The notes under the pieces are model-generated. The model saw nothing but the letters and a program-made list of their open reading frames with translations, made no database searches and had not been told where the DNA came from. Below, piece by piece: positions 53,065 through 62,294 of a stretch of 64,000 nt of DNA. The translations under genes and the position numbers were made by a program. The stretch's first letter is position 1. The number at the start of each line of letters is the position of its first letter. Where the stretch lies: the NCBI GenBank assembly GCA_012270555.1, contig JAAXIC010000031.1, positions 207,889 through 271,888 of the forward strand, written 5' to 3'. The DNA comes from Chloroflexota bacterium. Its GTDB lineage: Bacteria > Chloroflexota > UBA11872 > VXOZ01.

Positions 53065-53724
53065 TCATGACTTACCACTGACCTCAGATGGAGTTCCGTT
53101 CGTCGACGGCTCCCGCTGATCTTGCAACAGCCGCCCACCTCTATAGAAAAGGTAGCAGGCGCCAATCTGTATGAGATGATACAGGTCATTGTGGTTGAAG
53201 TGGCGATGAAGCGTGACTTTGCGCATCTGGATGAACGCAGCGGCGAGGGACACCAAGACGCCACCCACGATGTAGCGTGACTCGGAGGCGCTCCTGCGCA
53301 GAGCGGCCGGTCCGTGGAATGCGACGATACCCGCCATCGCCGTGCCGTAGTCAATAATGACATAGATGAATCTGTCGTGGGCCGCCATCCAACCGCAGTA
53401 GGCCAGCAGCTTAGCCACGATGACCAGGAGGAGCTTGCCCTTCAGCGGTCGCGTCGTGCAAGCAAGCGCGGTGCTCGCGAACATGCTAGCGCTGGTGAAT
53501 CCTGCTGCCAGGGTTGTCCCCTGCCACAGCTTGAGCCGCGTCGACGGCGACTGATCGCCCACGGCATGCGAGATGCCGCCCAGGATTGCCGCCATGGCTG
53601 CCGCAAGGAAGCCGATACCCCAGAGCACCTGCGAGTATTGCCGCTGCGAACTACCTTGCCGCAGCAGTGCGATACCCCACCGTGCGTTACAGATTCCGAG
53701 CGCGAGGTCGGTCAAGACGGTCAT
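53065..53724 (-). CDS. Uncharacterised six-segment membrane protein (DUF6962-like)
   Basis: A 219-residue protein with about six hydrophobic segments. Conserved-looking polar residues lie within them: GGISHAVG, IDYGTAMAGIVAFHG and HRHFNHNDLYHLIQIGACYL. This spread of Ser, Asp and His residues over several helices resembles DUF6962 and, more distantly, CREST-superfamily membrane hydrolases such as alkaline ceramidases. That relation is from pattern only. The C-terminus is polar. It is on the same strand as the MFS and FAD oxidase genes but separated by more than 100 bases from each. Confidence 0.65.
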   Translation of the reverse strand: MTVLTDLALGICNARWGIALLRQGSSQRQYSQVLWGIGFLAAAMAAILGGISHAVGDQSPSTRLKLWQGTTLAAGFTSASMFASTALACTTRPLKGKLLLVIVAKLLAYCGWMAAHDRFIYVIIDYGTAMAGIVAFHGPAALRRSASESRYIVGGVLVSLAAAFIQMRKVTLHRHFNHNDLYHLIQIGACYLFYRGGRLLQDQREPSTNGTPSEVSGKS

Positions 53725-53862
53725 GGGTTCGTGGATTTTGATGGGCTGCTTCTCCTTGGAGAGTGTGATCGCAAGGGCTAAGGGGCACGCTCATTAGGTG
53801 CAGGGGGCGCAAACAAATACTTCAGATATTCCACCCACTCGGTTCCCAGGCTGTTACATCGC

Positions 53863-55269
53863 CTAGATGGTCGCATCCGAAAACATAGTGGTGTAATGGC
53901 GATACCAGTCGCTCTGTATGCGCTCGTCCGGGTCGTAGCGCCGCTTCTGGCGGAGGAACTCGGGGAATTGCGGGTAGCACTGCTCCATCTGTGCGCGTGT
54001 GGCGTGCTTGTGGTACGTCAAGTAGTAACTGCCGTTGAGTTGAATGGCTCGGTCAATCAGGCGGCGAAAGGCGGCGGCGGCATCCTCTTGTCCCTCCGGC
54101 GTGTGCGACACGTGCAGATTGAAGATGATGCAGGCGAAACTCTCGCGCGCCCACGCGAGGAAACTCTCCTCATCACGCTCAACGAGGCGGATAGTACCAT
54201 AGACCACCTCGGTCTTGTGTTGCCGGAAGTCCTCGCGGACAGCGTACATGAATTGCGCCAGAGCATTGCGTGGCACGTAGATCTCGGTGATAACCTCCGT
54301 TGCGGGCGCGGGAGCATGGAGGTACTGGTCAAGCGCGCGATGGTAATTCTCCTCGTAGTAGCCAAGTTGGTGTAAGTCCGACCAGTAGATTTGCCCGTCC
54401 GTCGCAAGGTAGTGGGCGACGTACTCCTCGAAGGCTTGCGGTTTGTTCACATGGGCATAGAGGATTAAGCGACGCCAATCGTCGACGGAGAGCTCCAGTT
54501 GATCGTTGGGAATAGGCGTGTCAATAGAAATGGGGCGGTAGCAGGAAAACACCCCTCGTGTCAGATAGTTGGCGGCAGAATCATCTATCGAATACTGAAA
54601 GTCGCCGTAGAGGAACCCATCCTCAATTCGTTGCTCAAACGCGGGCATGAGTTCGTCGATATCGATGACACTGACGACGCGTTGCAGTTTCTGTCGCGGC
54701 GCCAAGCGCAGCGTGACACTATAAACCACGCCGAATAAACCATACCCGCCAATAACCAGTCGAAACAGTTCGGCGTTTTCCGCGCGGCTGCACTTCTGGA
54801 TGTTCCCGCTGGCATCAACGAGAATGAGGGATTCGACATCATCAATGATGGGACGCATACGCAGGCCACGGCCGTGGACATTTGCCGCCAGTGCGCCGCC
54901 GATGCTCATGCGGTCGCCGCCGGTCTGTTTCTGGGCGATGGCCCACTGCGGCGCGTCTTCGCGGTCGGCTTGCCGACAGGCTGCGATGAGTTCCGGCCAG
55001 TAGATGCCGGCCTCGACCGTGATCAATCCCGCCTCAGCATCAAAATCCAGTACACGGTTCATTGGCACGGTGTCCAAGAGGACCGTGTCACTGCCAAACT
55101 GCTGTGCTCCCATGGCATGCCGCCCACCGGCGACGGAGAGAGACTTACCCTCGCTCTGCGCACCAGCTATGGCTGCTTGGATGGACTCCAGCGAATCCAC
55201 GGGCACGATACGGTCGACCGTGGTGGGATTGAGTTGCGAGTGAAGGTCGTTGACCTGGGTGCCTGGCAT
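53863..55269 (-). CDS. FAD-binding oxidase (PCMH type, sugar lactone/alditol oxidase-like)
   Basis: The 468-residue protein has a PCMH FAD-binding domain: KSLSVAGGRHAMGAQQFGSD, with the His of GRHAMG in the place where some relatives bind FAD covalently, and RMSIGGALAANVHGRGLRMR, then VVYSVTLRLAPRQKLQRVV. The C-terminal half has a substrate-binding cap with TYHKHATRAQMEQCYPQFPE near the end. It resembles FAD-linked oxidases of lactones and alditols, but the exact substrate is open. It starts 17 bases past the end of the M81 gene, likely as one transcript. Confidence 0.88.
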   Translation of the reverse strand: MPGTQVNDLHSQLNPTTVDRIVPVDSLESIQAAIAGAQSEGKSLSVAGGRHAMGAQQFGSDTVLLDTVPMNRVLDFDAEAGLITVEAGIYWPELIAACRQADREDAPQWAIAQKQTGGDRMSIGGALAANVHGRGLRMRPIIDDVESLILVDASGNIQKCSRAENAELFRLVIGGYGLFGVVYSVTLRLAPRQKLQRVVSVIDIDELMPAFEQRIEDGFLYGDFQYSIDDSAANYLTRGVFSCYRPISIDTPIPNDQLELSVDDWRRLILYAHVNKPQAFEEYVAHYLATDGQIYWSDLHQLGYYEENYHRALDQYLHAPAPATEVITEIYVPRNALAQFMYAVREDFRQHKTEVVYGTIRLVERDEESFLAWARESFACIIFNLHVSHTPEGQEDAAAAFRRLIDRAIQLNGSYYLTYHKHATRAQMEQCYPQFPEFLRQKRRYDPDERIQSDWYRHYTTMFSDATI

Positions 55270-55286
55270 GAAGGCGCGCTCTCCTC

Positions 55287-56795
55287 TTACTGACTCCCGC
55301 GCAGCAAAGTAGGACTGAAGTCGGGAATGTCTGACACCAGCGGAAAGTACGGGCGAGGGACCTTGTGGTATGTGAAGTGCTTGAGCGTCGGCGGCGTGGC
55401 TCCCGCGGTATCAAGCACGAATTCACCCTTTGCGATCTCATTGTATGTTTGGCGGTAGTTCATGGGGTTTTTCGCCACGATGAATTTCGCGCCCTCAAGG
55501 TCCATATTCAGCGCGCGAAACTGCTCGTCGCGCCATTCGTACGTGCCGTGCGTCGTGATCAGAATCTGGGCGCTGCCGCACTCGAGCACTGCCGAAGGTC
55601 CCATTTCCGCCCACTCGTGGGCCCAGATGCCGCCGGTGTACTGAAAGGTGCCCTCACTCACCGTTCTCACCGTGCCGGACAGGGACAGCGGATTCCCCCA
55701 TTGGGGATCGTTCTTGTGCCCCAGCGTGACCGCAACAGTGTTGCCTTCGCCAGCCTTAAGGCAAAGCGCGGCCGCTTCCGGATCAACCACCGGAATGATA
55801 GCGAAGCCGTCGCTAAGGTCCTGTAGGGCGGGAATTGTAAGCACGCTGTCTCCGGCCGCACCGCCGCCGACACAGTCAGCGCACTCGACCAAAACGACAG
55901 GGCCGCCACGAATCTTCAGGCCCTCATTGACCGCCTCTTCAGGCGTCAAAGTTTCCGGTTCAAGGGCAAAGCGCCTCTCCCACATCAGTTGCGCGATCTG
56001 GTTTGCCAAATCCGCGGCGAGCTCTTCATCCCCGTTGGCTATAACCAAGCCGCCGCCGCCCATTTCCGGGACATCAAGAGTCGCGTGAGCGTGAAACGCG
56101 CTGGTGGAGAGAATTCCCGGTCTCTCTTCAAGAGACTTTGTCAAGCGCATCACGTCGGCAAAGGGACCTTCACCTACTGTGCTCGCATTAATGGCGCTTG
56201 TCAGAATAGGCACCTTCGCCATGGCCATTGCCGGCTTGTGGGTGCCGTCGAGGGTGCCGAGGAGGAGCCGCGCGCCGCGCACGCCCGTGGTGAAGGGATC
56301 AACATGCGGATACGTCTCCCAGGCGACCAGACCGTCAGCTTCACGCATCATCTGCGCCGTGACGTTGGCATGCAGGTCAAGGGTGCCGACAATTGGCACG
56401 TCAGGTCCAACAATTCCGCGCGCGGCTGCGATCAGATCGCCTTCCACGTCGCCGATTTCAGTCGTAACCGCCGCGCCGTGAAGCGCCAGGAGGACGCCGT
56501 CCACTGGCAAAGCACTGGTGAGATCCGCAAGCAGGTCCGCTTTCAACTGGGCGTAGCATTCTTGCGAGATAGGCCCACCAGGATAGGCGCTGGCCACGAC
56601 GAGCGGCACGATGTCGGCGTTGCGTTCGCGCAAGGTATGCAACATGCCGCCGACGGCGCCGCCCTCAATTGACATAACATCTTGGCCGCGCGCAAGCTGG
56701 CTGCGGGCGAACTCGGCGCGCTCGATTAGCTTGCCTCCGAATTGATTGCATTCGGTCAAGATCGAGCCGACCGCTACCCGGTGTGATCGTTCCAT
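55287..56795 (-). CDS. M81 family metallopeptidase (MlrC-like)
   Basis: M81 proteins are metallopeptidases related to MlrC, which completes the breakdown of linearised cyclic peptides such as microcystin. The protein starts RVAVGSILTECNQFGGKLIE, has VLLALHGAAVTTEIGDVEGD and GTLDLHANVTAQM with metal-binding residues, then DGLVAWETYPHVDPF, and a C-terminal MlrC_C-type region with ADCVGGGAAGDSVL. The ATG at 56795 has GGAG eight bases upstream and gives 502 residues; the frame is open further upstream but the added part looks unconserved. Neighbours are an FAD oxidase and a threonine-synthase-like enzyme. The substrate is probably a peptide or amide, not necessarily a toxin. Confidence 0.88.
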   Translation of the reverse strand: MERSHRVAVGSILTECNQFGGKLIERAEFARSQLARGQDVMSIEGGAVGGMLHTLRERNADIVPLVVASAYPGGPISQECYAQLKADLLADLTSALPVDGVLLALHGAAVTTEIGDVEGDLIAAARGIVGPDVPIVGTLDLHANVTAQMMREADGLVAWETYPHVDPFTTGVRGARLLLGTLDGTHKPAMAMAKVPILTSAINASTVGEGPFADVMRLTKSLEERPGILSTSAFHAHATLDVPEMGGGGLVIANGDEELAADLANQIAQLMWERRFALEPETLTPEEAVNEGLKIRGGPVVLVECADCVGGGAAGDSVLTIPALQDLSDGFAIIPVVDPEAAALCLKAGEGNTVAVTLGHKNDPQWGNPLSLSGTVRTVSEGTFQYTGGIWAHEWAEMGPSAVLECGSAQILITTHGTYEWRDEQFRALNMDLEGAKFIVAKNPMNYRQTYNEIAKGEFVLDTAGATPPTLKHFTYHKVPRPYFPLVSDIPDFSPTLLRGSQ

Positions 56796-56848
56796 AGAGG
56801 TGTCTCCAATTGTGCGAATTCGTCGCTTGCGCGTAACTCGGGAACGCG

Positions 56849-58099
56849 TCACAGTTCCATGACGTCCGCCAGGGCGGCAATACTTGGCTGCTCCAAGTGC
56901 GGCGCGGGGGGAGCGACTTGATTGATAACGTCGGGCCACTTTACGCCGGAGCCGGTAATGACGCAGACAACGGTCTCACCCGGCCTAAAGTATCCCTCTC
57001 CATGCAACCTGAAGAGGCTGGCGATAGTCGCCAGAGAGGCGCTCTCGAAGAAGAATCCTCTACTTGCCATCCGCTGAATTGCTTGGCGCAACTCGTTTTC
57101 AGTGACCGCTGTTGCCGTGCCGCCGGAAGCATACACTGCCCCCAGGGCGTGCACGCCGCAGCGGCCTTCGATGATGGACGTGGCCAAGGAGTCCGGCTCC
57201 GGTTGCACTTCGATTTCTTTGCTGTCACGTGTCAGCGCGTGGAGCAGCGGGTGCGTGGCCTCAGTTTGGCACCCCACCATGCGCGGTAGGCGGTCGATCA
57301 GGCCCATGTCCCGCAGGTCGTTCAATCCGCGCCAAACGCCGTAGAGGCTGTCGCCTCCGCCCGTAGGCACGAGGACGGTGTCCGGAGCTTTGCCGAGAGC
57401 ACTCGCGATTTCGTAGCCGATAGTCTTGTAGCCGGTGACGCCATAGGGACTGGCGAGCGGGTTCGGGTCGGAAGAGCCCACGGGCAGCCAGCCGTGTTCC
57501 TCGGCGAGTTGCCGCATCATGCCACCGATTTCCTTTTTCGGCATGGTGACGACATTGGCGCCATGAATCTGCATCACCCGGCGCAGCAGTTCGGATGACG
57601 TTGGGTACCCAATGATGAGCGCGCGCAGACCGGCGAGCGCCGCGTAAGCAGCTACGGCTTGACCCGCATTGCCCGTGGAAGACGCTACCACTTTCGTGTG
57701 GCCGAGTTGGCGCGCCATGGTGATGTTCACGGCTGCGTGGCGGTCCTTGAACGACCACGTGGGGTTCATGGTCTCATTCTTGACATAAACACTGAGGCCA
57801 AGCTCATCACTCAGTTCATCGAGCAATGTGAGCGGCGTACCGCCTTCGTCGAGGCTCAGCGGGTTATCTACCGCGGGGAGCAAGTCGCCATAGCGCCAGA
57901 TATTGTGCTGCGGCCCGGCATCCCAGGCCGCTTGAAAGCTGGCGGGAACACCGTCATTCAAACGCACTTGAAAGTCTAGGGGGCCTTGGCGACCCGCCTC
58001 AAAGCAGCTTGGGCAGCCAAACGTGTATGTCCCAATTGCATATCGTCGGTCGCAGCGTACACACTGCAACCACTGTAGCTCTGTATCTACCGCCGTCAC
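56849..58099 (-). CDS. Threonine synthase-like PLP enzyme
   Basis: A fold-type II pyridoxal phosphate enzyme of 416 residues. An N-terminal zinc-ribbon-like part (CVRCDRRYAIG, CPSC) precedes the core with the PLP lysine in NPTWSFKDRHAAVNI, the phosphate/substrate loop VVASSTGNAGQAVAAYAALA, and VLVPTGGGDSLYGVWRGL. This matches threonine synthase and close relatives with the zinc ribbon. Its position among peptide and amine catabolic genes, away from hom and thrB, suggests it could be a lyase or a related activity. The start is GTG with AAGGG upstream. Threonine synthase proper remains possible. Confidence 0.85.
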   Translation of the reverse strand: MTAVDTELQWLQCVRCDRRYAIGTYTFGCPSCFEAGRQGPLDFQVRLNDGVPASFQAAWDAGPQHNIWRYGDLLPAVDNPLSLDEGGTPLTLLDELSDELGLSVYVKNETMNPTWSFKDRHAAVNITMARQLGHTKVVASSTGNAGQAVAAYAALAGLRALIIGYPTSSELLRRVMQIHGANVVTMPKKEIGGMMRQLAEEHGWLPVGSSDPNPLASPYGVTGYKTIGYEIASALGKAPDTVLVPTGGGDSLYGVWRGLNDLRDMGLIDRLPRMVGCQTEATHPLLHALTRDSKEIEVQPEPDSLATSIIEGRCGVHALGAVYASGGTATAVTENELRQAIQRMASRGFFFESASLATIASLFRLHGEGYFRPGETVVCVITGSGVKWPDVINQVAPPAPHLEQPSIAALADVMEL

Positions 58100-58153
58100 C
58101 CAACTACCCTTTCATAGCTTTTTCCAGTTGTATGAATTCCCACCCTAAGGATA

Positions 58154-59605
58154 CTATCCCTTCGCCAAGCGTAGGAAGGACTCCTGGCCCTCGCGGAAGA
58201 GCTGCTGCATGCGCTGGCGATGCGCAGCTTCCTCGAACCTCCCTCTTTTTGTTATCCACTGTAGCGAGCGCTCGATCTGTCTTACAAAGAACTGCGCTGA
58301 CACTCTTGCGGCGGGATCTCTGCTGCCGGTTCTGAGATAGACCGGGCTCGTATGTGCCCACCGGGCATGGCCGTAACTGTCCCGGCTCTGACCGGAGCAC
58401 CGTGCCGCGATCCAGCCGTCGTGAGGCGCGGCTACGGTAGCGCTCAGTTGGCCTTCTCTGCTGCCGCTTGCGGTGTGCTCCCCTGCCACCACGCTGCCGT
58501 TCATGATGATCTCGACGCATTCAATCGGCCGATGCGCCTGCCAACGTACCTGCACTTGCGCCTGTTTCGGATGCCGCGTGCACAGATCTAGAACACTTCC
58601 CGGCGACTGACCTTCTACAGAAAGCTCAAGTAGCGGTCCATTGGTTATGAACGAACGGCCCTCCTTGAGGGTCTGCAACCAGCCATCGTAAGAAAAGGAG
58701 CTATCCAGATGTGTATACACGCGATTGGCCGAACAGACGAACCAATCGGAGCCGGTACTTGCCGGTAACCTGAAGCCACAGTTGAGGAGGTGGTACCAGA
58801 GGTCGTACTCTGTATCGAGCCAATACGGATCGAAGAGATTGAGCGCGTCAATGCGCTGCAGCGAGGCGGCGATGGGGGCCTCCATGCCCCAGCCGTTGTG
58901 GCACCAGATTACCACGCCGCCTTGCGCTCGTGCCGCATCGCAGGCGTCGAGGAGGGGCGGATAGTCAGGATCGGAATCGTCCACGAGTACACCGCGGCTG
59001 AGGGGATCAACCTGTTCGTGTAGTCGCACGAGCATCACGTGGCCATAGCCGGAGCTGCTATCGCCCAGCACGGCATTGTGCCGAGTCTCTTCACCAACGT
59101 CGAGCACCCAGTGCGGCCTCGAAGGGTGCTCCATCCGTCCCACCGGGAAGCGATTAGTGGCGTAGGCGAATTCCTGCTGTTGGAGAATACTGATGACCGT
59201 AACGGTCAGGTCCTCGACCTCTGAGTCAAAGCGCAGGCGATCCTCGGGGCGGGTCTCGAATTCGCGGTAATGAATGTGCGTATTGCCGGGATACCAACCC
59301 TTGTCATGTAGGCGAATCCACCGCTGCAACGGCAGTGAGAGGTCTACGGTGCCTTTCAGTGGGATCGTGACCGTAATGTGCAGGGGCGCATATTCGGTAC
59401 CGCGTTCAACTCTGACATCAGCCTGACCGCGGGGCAGGTCTACCAAGAACGTGCCGTCGGCGTAAAAGAAGGGATTGGTCGTCCCCACGGTGGCAATTGA
59501 ATCGTCAGGCGCGTGGAATAGCCCGCCGCTGCCTTGCACGGAGACTTTCGCAGCGAGCCCATGGCCACTCTGCGCATCTACGATTGTTCCGGCAATGGAT
59601 CCCAA
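58154..59605 (-). CDS. CehA/McbA-type PHP-like metallohydrolase
   Basis: An N-terminal carboxypeptidase-regulatory-like beta domain (GSIAGTIVDAQSGHGLAAKV) is followed by a PHP-like metal-binding domain with WYPGNTHIHYREFETRPEDR, GGVVIWCHNGWGMEAP and ASTGSDWF. This resembles CehA/McbA family hydrolases and is a third such gene in the window. The start is uncertain: TTG at 59605 begins at the domain edge and gives 483 residues, while a GTG at 59824 would read through a palindromic repeat (59663-59683) and into the deacetylase gene. No signal peptide is seen. Substrate unknown. Confidence 0.78.
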   Translation of the reverse strand: MGSIAGTIVDAQSGHGLAAKVSVQGSGGLFHAPDDSIATVGTTNPFFYADGTFLVDLPRGQADVRVERGTEYAPLHITVTIPLKGTVDLSLPLQRWIRLHDKGWYPGNTHIHYREFETRPEDRLRFDSEVEDLTVTVISILQQQEFAYATNRFPVGRMEHPSRPHWVLDVGEETRHNAVLGDSSSGYGHVMLVRLHEQVDPLSRGVLVDDSDPDYPPLLDACDAARAQGGVVIWCHNGWGMEAPIAASLQRIDALNLFDPYWLDTEYDLWYHLLNCGFRLPASTGSDWFVCSANRVYTHLDSSFSYDGWLQTLKEGRSFITNGPLLELSVEGQSPGSVLDLCTRHPKQAQVQVRWQAHRPIECVEIIMNGSVVAGEHTASGSREGQLSATVAAPHDGWIAARCSGQSRDSYGHARWAHTSPVYLRTGSRDPAARVSAQFFVRQIERSLQWITKRGRFEEAAHRQRMQQLFREGQESFLRLAKG

Positions 59606-59662
59606 GTCTCTCTCAGTTCTTCTAAGTTCTACAGGTTCGCCCGCATCCTTTACCGATTGGTA

Positions 59663-59683
59663 GCGCAGGTTAGCAACCTGTGC
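59663..59683. repeat. Short palindromic repeat at the 5' edge of the CehA-like gene
   Basis: GCGCAGGTT-AGC-AACCTGTGC forms an eight of nine base-pair hairpin. It lies between the deacetylase stop and the preferred start of the CehA-like gene and argues that this part is not coding. Similar GCAGGTT...AACCTGC units are common dispersed elements, though I see one copy here. Confidence 0.5.
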
Positions 59684-59768
59684 CTTGTCGGAGAGCCAAG
59701 CAAAAGGGACAAGAGGAGCACAGGCTAAACCGATTCTCCCGGGGAGCGGGGGTGGTTTCGACGTGTGT

Positions 59769-60674
59769 TTAGGCTGCGAGAATTGTCTCGTTGATGTCGC
59801 GGTTCGTCGCCACCCAGCAACCACCGGGCTTGTCTAGCGCGCGGCGCAGCACGGTGTCAAGCATATCACAGTGCGGGTCGCGGGCCGCGAGGTACGAGGG
59901 ATGCGCAAGGAGACTGTAGATCTGGCCGTGCTCGTGCGCATGGTCCACGGCAACCGTTGTGTGGTGGATGTACTCCCAGCGGTCCAGATCCAAAGAGCGA
60001 AAAGCAATGGCGTCGCTCAAGCCCATCATGGGGATTTCCGATAGGCCGCTGGGATAACGGTAGGGTTGGAGAGCGTCGAGGCTGTGGCGCACGGCGGCTT
60101 CCATGTCCCCGCGCGGCGGATGCCACGTGCGCTCGGCGGGGCACCTGTAGTGCGCAGAAGCGAAGCGAAATCCTTCTTCCTGGAGCAGCGTTTGCACGGC
60201 AGGGACGTCTTCCAAGCCGTTTGGGAAGGCGCCCGGTGTGCGAAAGCCACTCGTTTCAACGCCCAGCCGCCGGCGCAGGCCGATGCTCGTCTGCCTAATC
60301 TCATGGCGCAAACACTCGAGCGGAGTGAGGCCGGCCGCGCGCCACGGCGCCACTCTATACGACGAGTGGAGGTTCTCTACGCGTTGCGCCTTGACGTTGC
60401 TGTGCCGGTACGTGTGGTTGTCGAGGGCGTGCCCTTCCGCGACCAGGCGCTTGAGGTAGTCGACGTCTGGGTCTTCCAAGGCGCTGCCGACGATGAAGAA
60501 CTGGAATTTGACGTCGTAATTCTTGGCGACGTCAAGCATGGTGTGAACGTACTGCTTAACGTGAGGATTGATCGCGCCGTAGTCAGCGTAATTGGACGTC
60601 CAATACGGGAAGTTGTAGGACATCTCGATATCGAACGTCAGGCTCAGACAGAATTGCGCGCCGTTCGGGTACAT
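59769..60674 (-). CDS. Polysaccharide deacetylase family protein (NodB-like)
   Basis: A 301-residue carbohydrate esterase 4 type protein. The first motif is LSLTFDIEMS, where the usual second Asp of TFDDG is replaced by Ile-Glu as in some PuuE/PgdA-type members. The zinc histidines are in GHALDNHTYRHSNV (HxxxH). Later motifs are SGFRTPGAFPNG and SLLAHPSYLAARDPH. No signal peptide is visible, so a cytosolic or amidase-like role is more likely than cell wall editing. It follows the DegT aminotransferase gene at about 290 bases and precedes the CehA-like gene. Confidence 0.88.
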   Translation of the reverse strand: MYPNGAQFCLSLTFDIEMSYNFPYWTSNYADYGAINPHVKQYVHTMLDVAKNYDVKFQFFIVGSALEDPDVDYLKRLVAEGHALDNHTYRHSNVKAQRVENLHSSYRVAPWRAAGLTPLECLRHEIRQTSIGLRRRLGVETSGFRTPGAFPNGLEDVPAVQTLLQEEGFRFASAHYRCPAERTWHPPRGDMEAAVRHSLDALQPYRYPSGLSEIPMMGLSDAIAFRSLDLDRWEYIHHTTVAVDHAHEHGQIYSLLAHPSYLAARDPHCDMLDTVLRRALDKPGGCWVATNRDINETILAA

Positions 60675-60763
60675 GCTCTTTGGTCTCTCACGGTGACTCT
60701 GGCATCAGTTTGGTGAAATCAGTTTTGGCTAAATCGGTTAGCCTGCTCTCAATTGAAACATCT

Positions 60764-60834
60764 GTCAGTTCCGTTCGCCCCCGTATCGAATACGGGGCAA
60801 GCTCTGAGCCTGTCGAAGGGTGAACGGAACTGAC
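60764..60834. repeat. Nested palindromic repeat (REP/MITE-like), copy C
   Basis: Outer arms GTCAGTTCCGTTCGCCC (60764-60780) and its complement at 60818-60834 pair at 16 of 17 positions. Inside lies a perfect hairpin CCCGTAT-CGA-ATACGGG at 60780-60796. Downstream, 60886-60930 contains further fragments (CGTTCGACAGACTCAGGACA, CAGCACGAACGG). The outline matches copies at 11478 and 62354. The 293-base spacer between the deacetylase and aminotransferase genes consists mostly of these elements. Confidence 0.75.
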
Positions 60835-60967
60835 TCTAGTGGACCAGTCAAGCAAATGGCGTAGCCATTCCTGCTCAAATCGTTCGACAGACTCAGGACA
60901 GACAGTCTCAGCACGAACGGCTGCCGATTCTTGGTCGAAGTAAGCGCCTAAATCGAGACCCTTGACC

Positions 60968-62239
60968 CTACGCCCGGTAGCGGTCAGTAACCTTGGCCAA
61001 GATGGTCGCCATGTCCTCCACGTCCTGATCGGTGTATTTGTCCGTCCAATTCCAGCGGATGGTCGTGTCCACGTGCTCTTTGGCGATAGGCACCATGTCG
61101 GCGCTGTACTCGATGTCCTTGGCGAACTCGTTCATTGGGTGGTCCCACGGCCACTGCGATTCGCCAGCCACCGTCGTCTTGGTGTGCAGGAACGTGTGGC
61201 TGTCGGGCACCAGTTGCCAGGGGCCGGGCTCGGCTCTTGTCAGGCCCTCGGCAATGAGGGCGTCGGACAGATCCCAGAGGTCGCAGGTGAAGGCATCTGG
61301 GTCCACGTGCAGGTAGTAATACCAGTAGATGTGGTCTGCACCTTCAGGGATGTAGGGCGGGGTCAAGCCGGGGATATCCTCTTCGATGCGCTGGCTCAGG
61401 GCGGCCGCAGTCTCGCGGCGGCGTTGATTCTGCCCTTCGAGAATGTGGAGCATGCCGAGCACGAACGCCGCTTCCAGTTCGCCAAAACGCATGTTCAGGC
61501 CAAAGCGAACGTGCTTGCGGCCGTACCGCTCCTCCCGGACTCCACCGCGGCTCACGCCAAAGAGGTACACGCGGTCGGCAATGTCCTTGTTGTCCGTAAG
61601 CAGCGCGCCGCCGTGGCCGCCGGAGAGATGCTTTTCAGCGTCGAACGAGAACGCGCCCACGTCGCCCAAGGTGCCGGCATTGCGGCCCTTGTACTTCGCC
61701 AGCGGCGCCTGGCACACATCCTCAATCAGGAGGATGTTGTGCTTCTTGGCCAGCGCGACGATGTCGTCCATGGGGCAGAGCAGCCCGTACCAGTGGACGG
61801 CGATGATGGCCGCCGTGCGCTCGGAGATTACTTTCTCAATGGTCTCGGCGGTAACGTTGCCGGTGCGGATGTCCACGTCCGGGAAGATAGGAATCGCGCC
61901 CTGCGCCATGATGCCGGCCAACGAGCCAAGGTCGGTGATGGGGTTTACGATGACCTCTTTGCCCGGCCCGATGTCCATCGCCGCGATGATGGTATGCAGC
62001 GTGGCGGTGCAGTTAGCCAGGGAGACACAGTATTTCGCGCCATTGACCTCGGCAAACTCTTGCTCGAAACGCGGCAAGTAGCCGGAAGTCAAGCCCTTTT
62101 CCAGAACCTCTCGAATGTTGTCATAGGACTCTTGCGGCACGTCGCGGGGGAAGATCCCCGGCAGTGGGTCGTCTGCCGACCGCACCGGCGTCCCACCTTC
62201 AATCGCGAGGCGTGTATCAACGGGGGTCTTGATTGCCAT
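60968..62239 (-). CDS. DegT/DnrJ/EryC1 family PLP aminotransferase
   Basis: This fold-type I PLP enzyme resembles sugar aminotransferases that place amino groups on nucleotide-linked keto-sugars, or related dehydratases. It starts RLAIEGGTPVRSADDPLPG, has KYCVSLANCTATLHTIIAAM, LIEDVCQAPLAKYKGRNAG, and the PLP lysine in VGAFSFDAEKHLSGGHGGAL. The ATG at 62239 has AAGGAG eight bases upstream, giving 423 residues. No sugar nucleotide genes are adjacent. The product could feed amino-sugar or aminocyclitol formation; this is a family inference. Confidence 0.9.
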   Translation of the reverse strand: MAIKTPVDTRLAIEGGTPVRSADDPLPGIFPRDVPQESYDNIREVLEKGLTSGYLPRFEQEFAEVNGAKYCVSLANCTATLHTIIAAMDIGPGKEVIVNPITDLGSLAGIMAQGAIPIFPDVDIRTGNVTAETIEKVISERTAAIIAVHWYGLLCPMDDIVALAKKHNILLIEDVCQAPLAKYKGRNAGTLGDVGAFSFDAEKHLSGGHGGALLTDNKDIADRVYLFGVSRGGVREERYGRKHVRFGLNMRFGELEAAFVLGMLHILEGQNQRRRETAAALSQRIEEDIPGLTPPYIPEGADHIYWYYYLHVDPDAFTCDLWDLSDALIAEGLTRAEPGPWQLVPDSHTFLHTKTTVAGESQWPWDHPMNEFAKDIEYSADMVPIAKEHVDTTIRWNWTDKYTDQDVEDMATILAKVTDRYRA

Positions 62240-62294
62240 GGCTGATGCTCCTTCTATAGAACTCAACGCGTGAGTACACACTACGCAAACATTT

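Noticed and set aside
60962-62245. Plus-strand open frame of 427 codons opposite the DegT aminotransferase
   Set aside because: Shadow of a gene with intact PLP motifs on the minus strand; its translation shows no family features.
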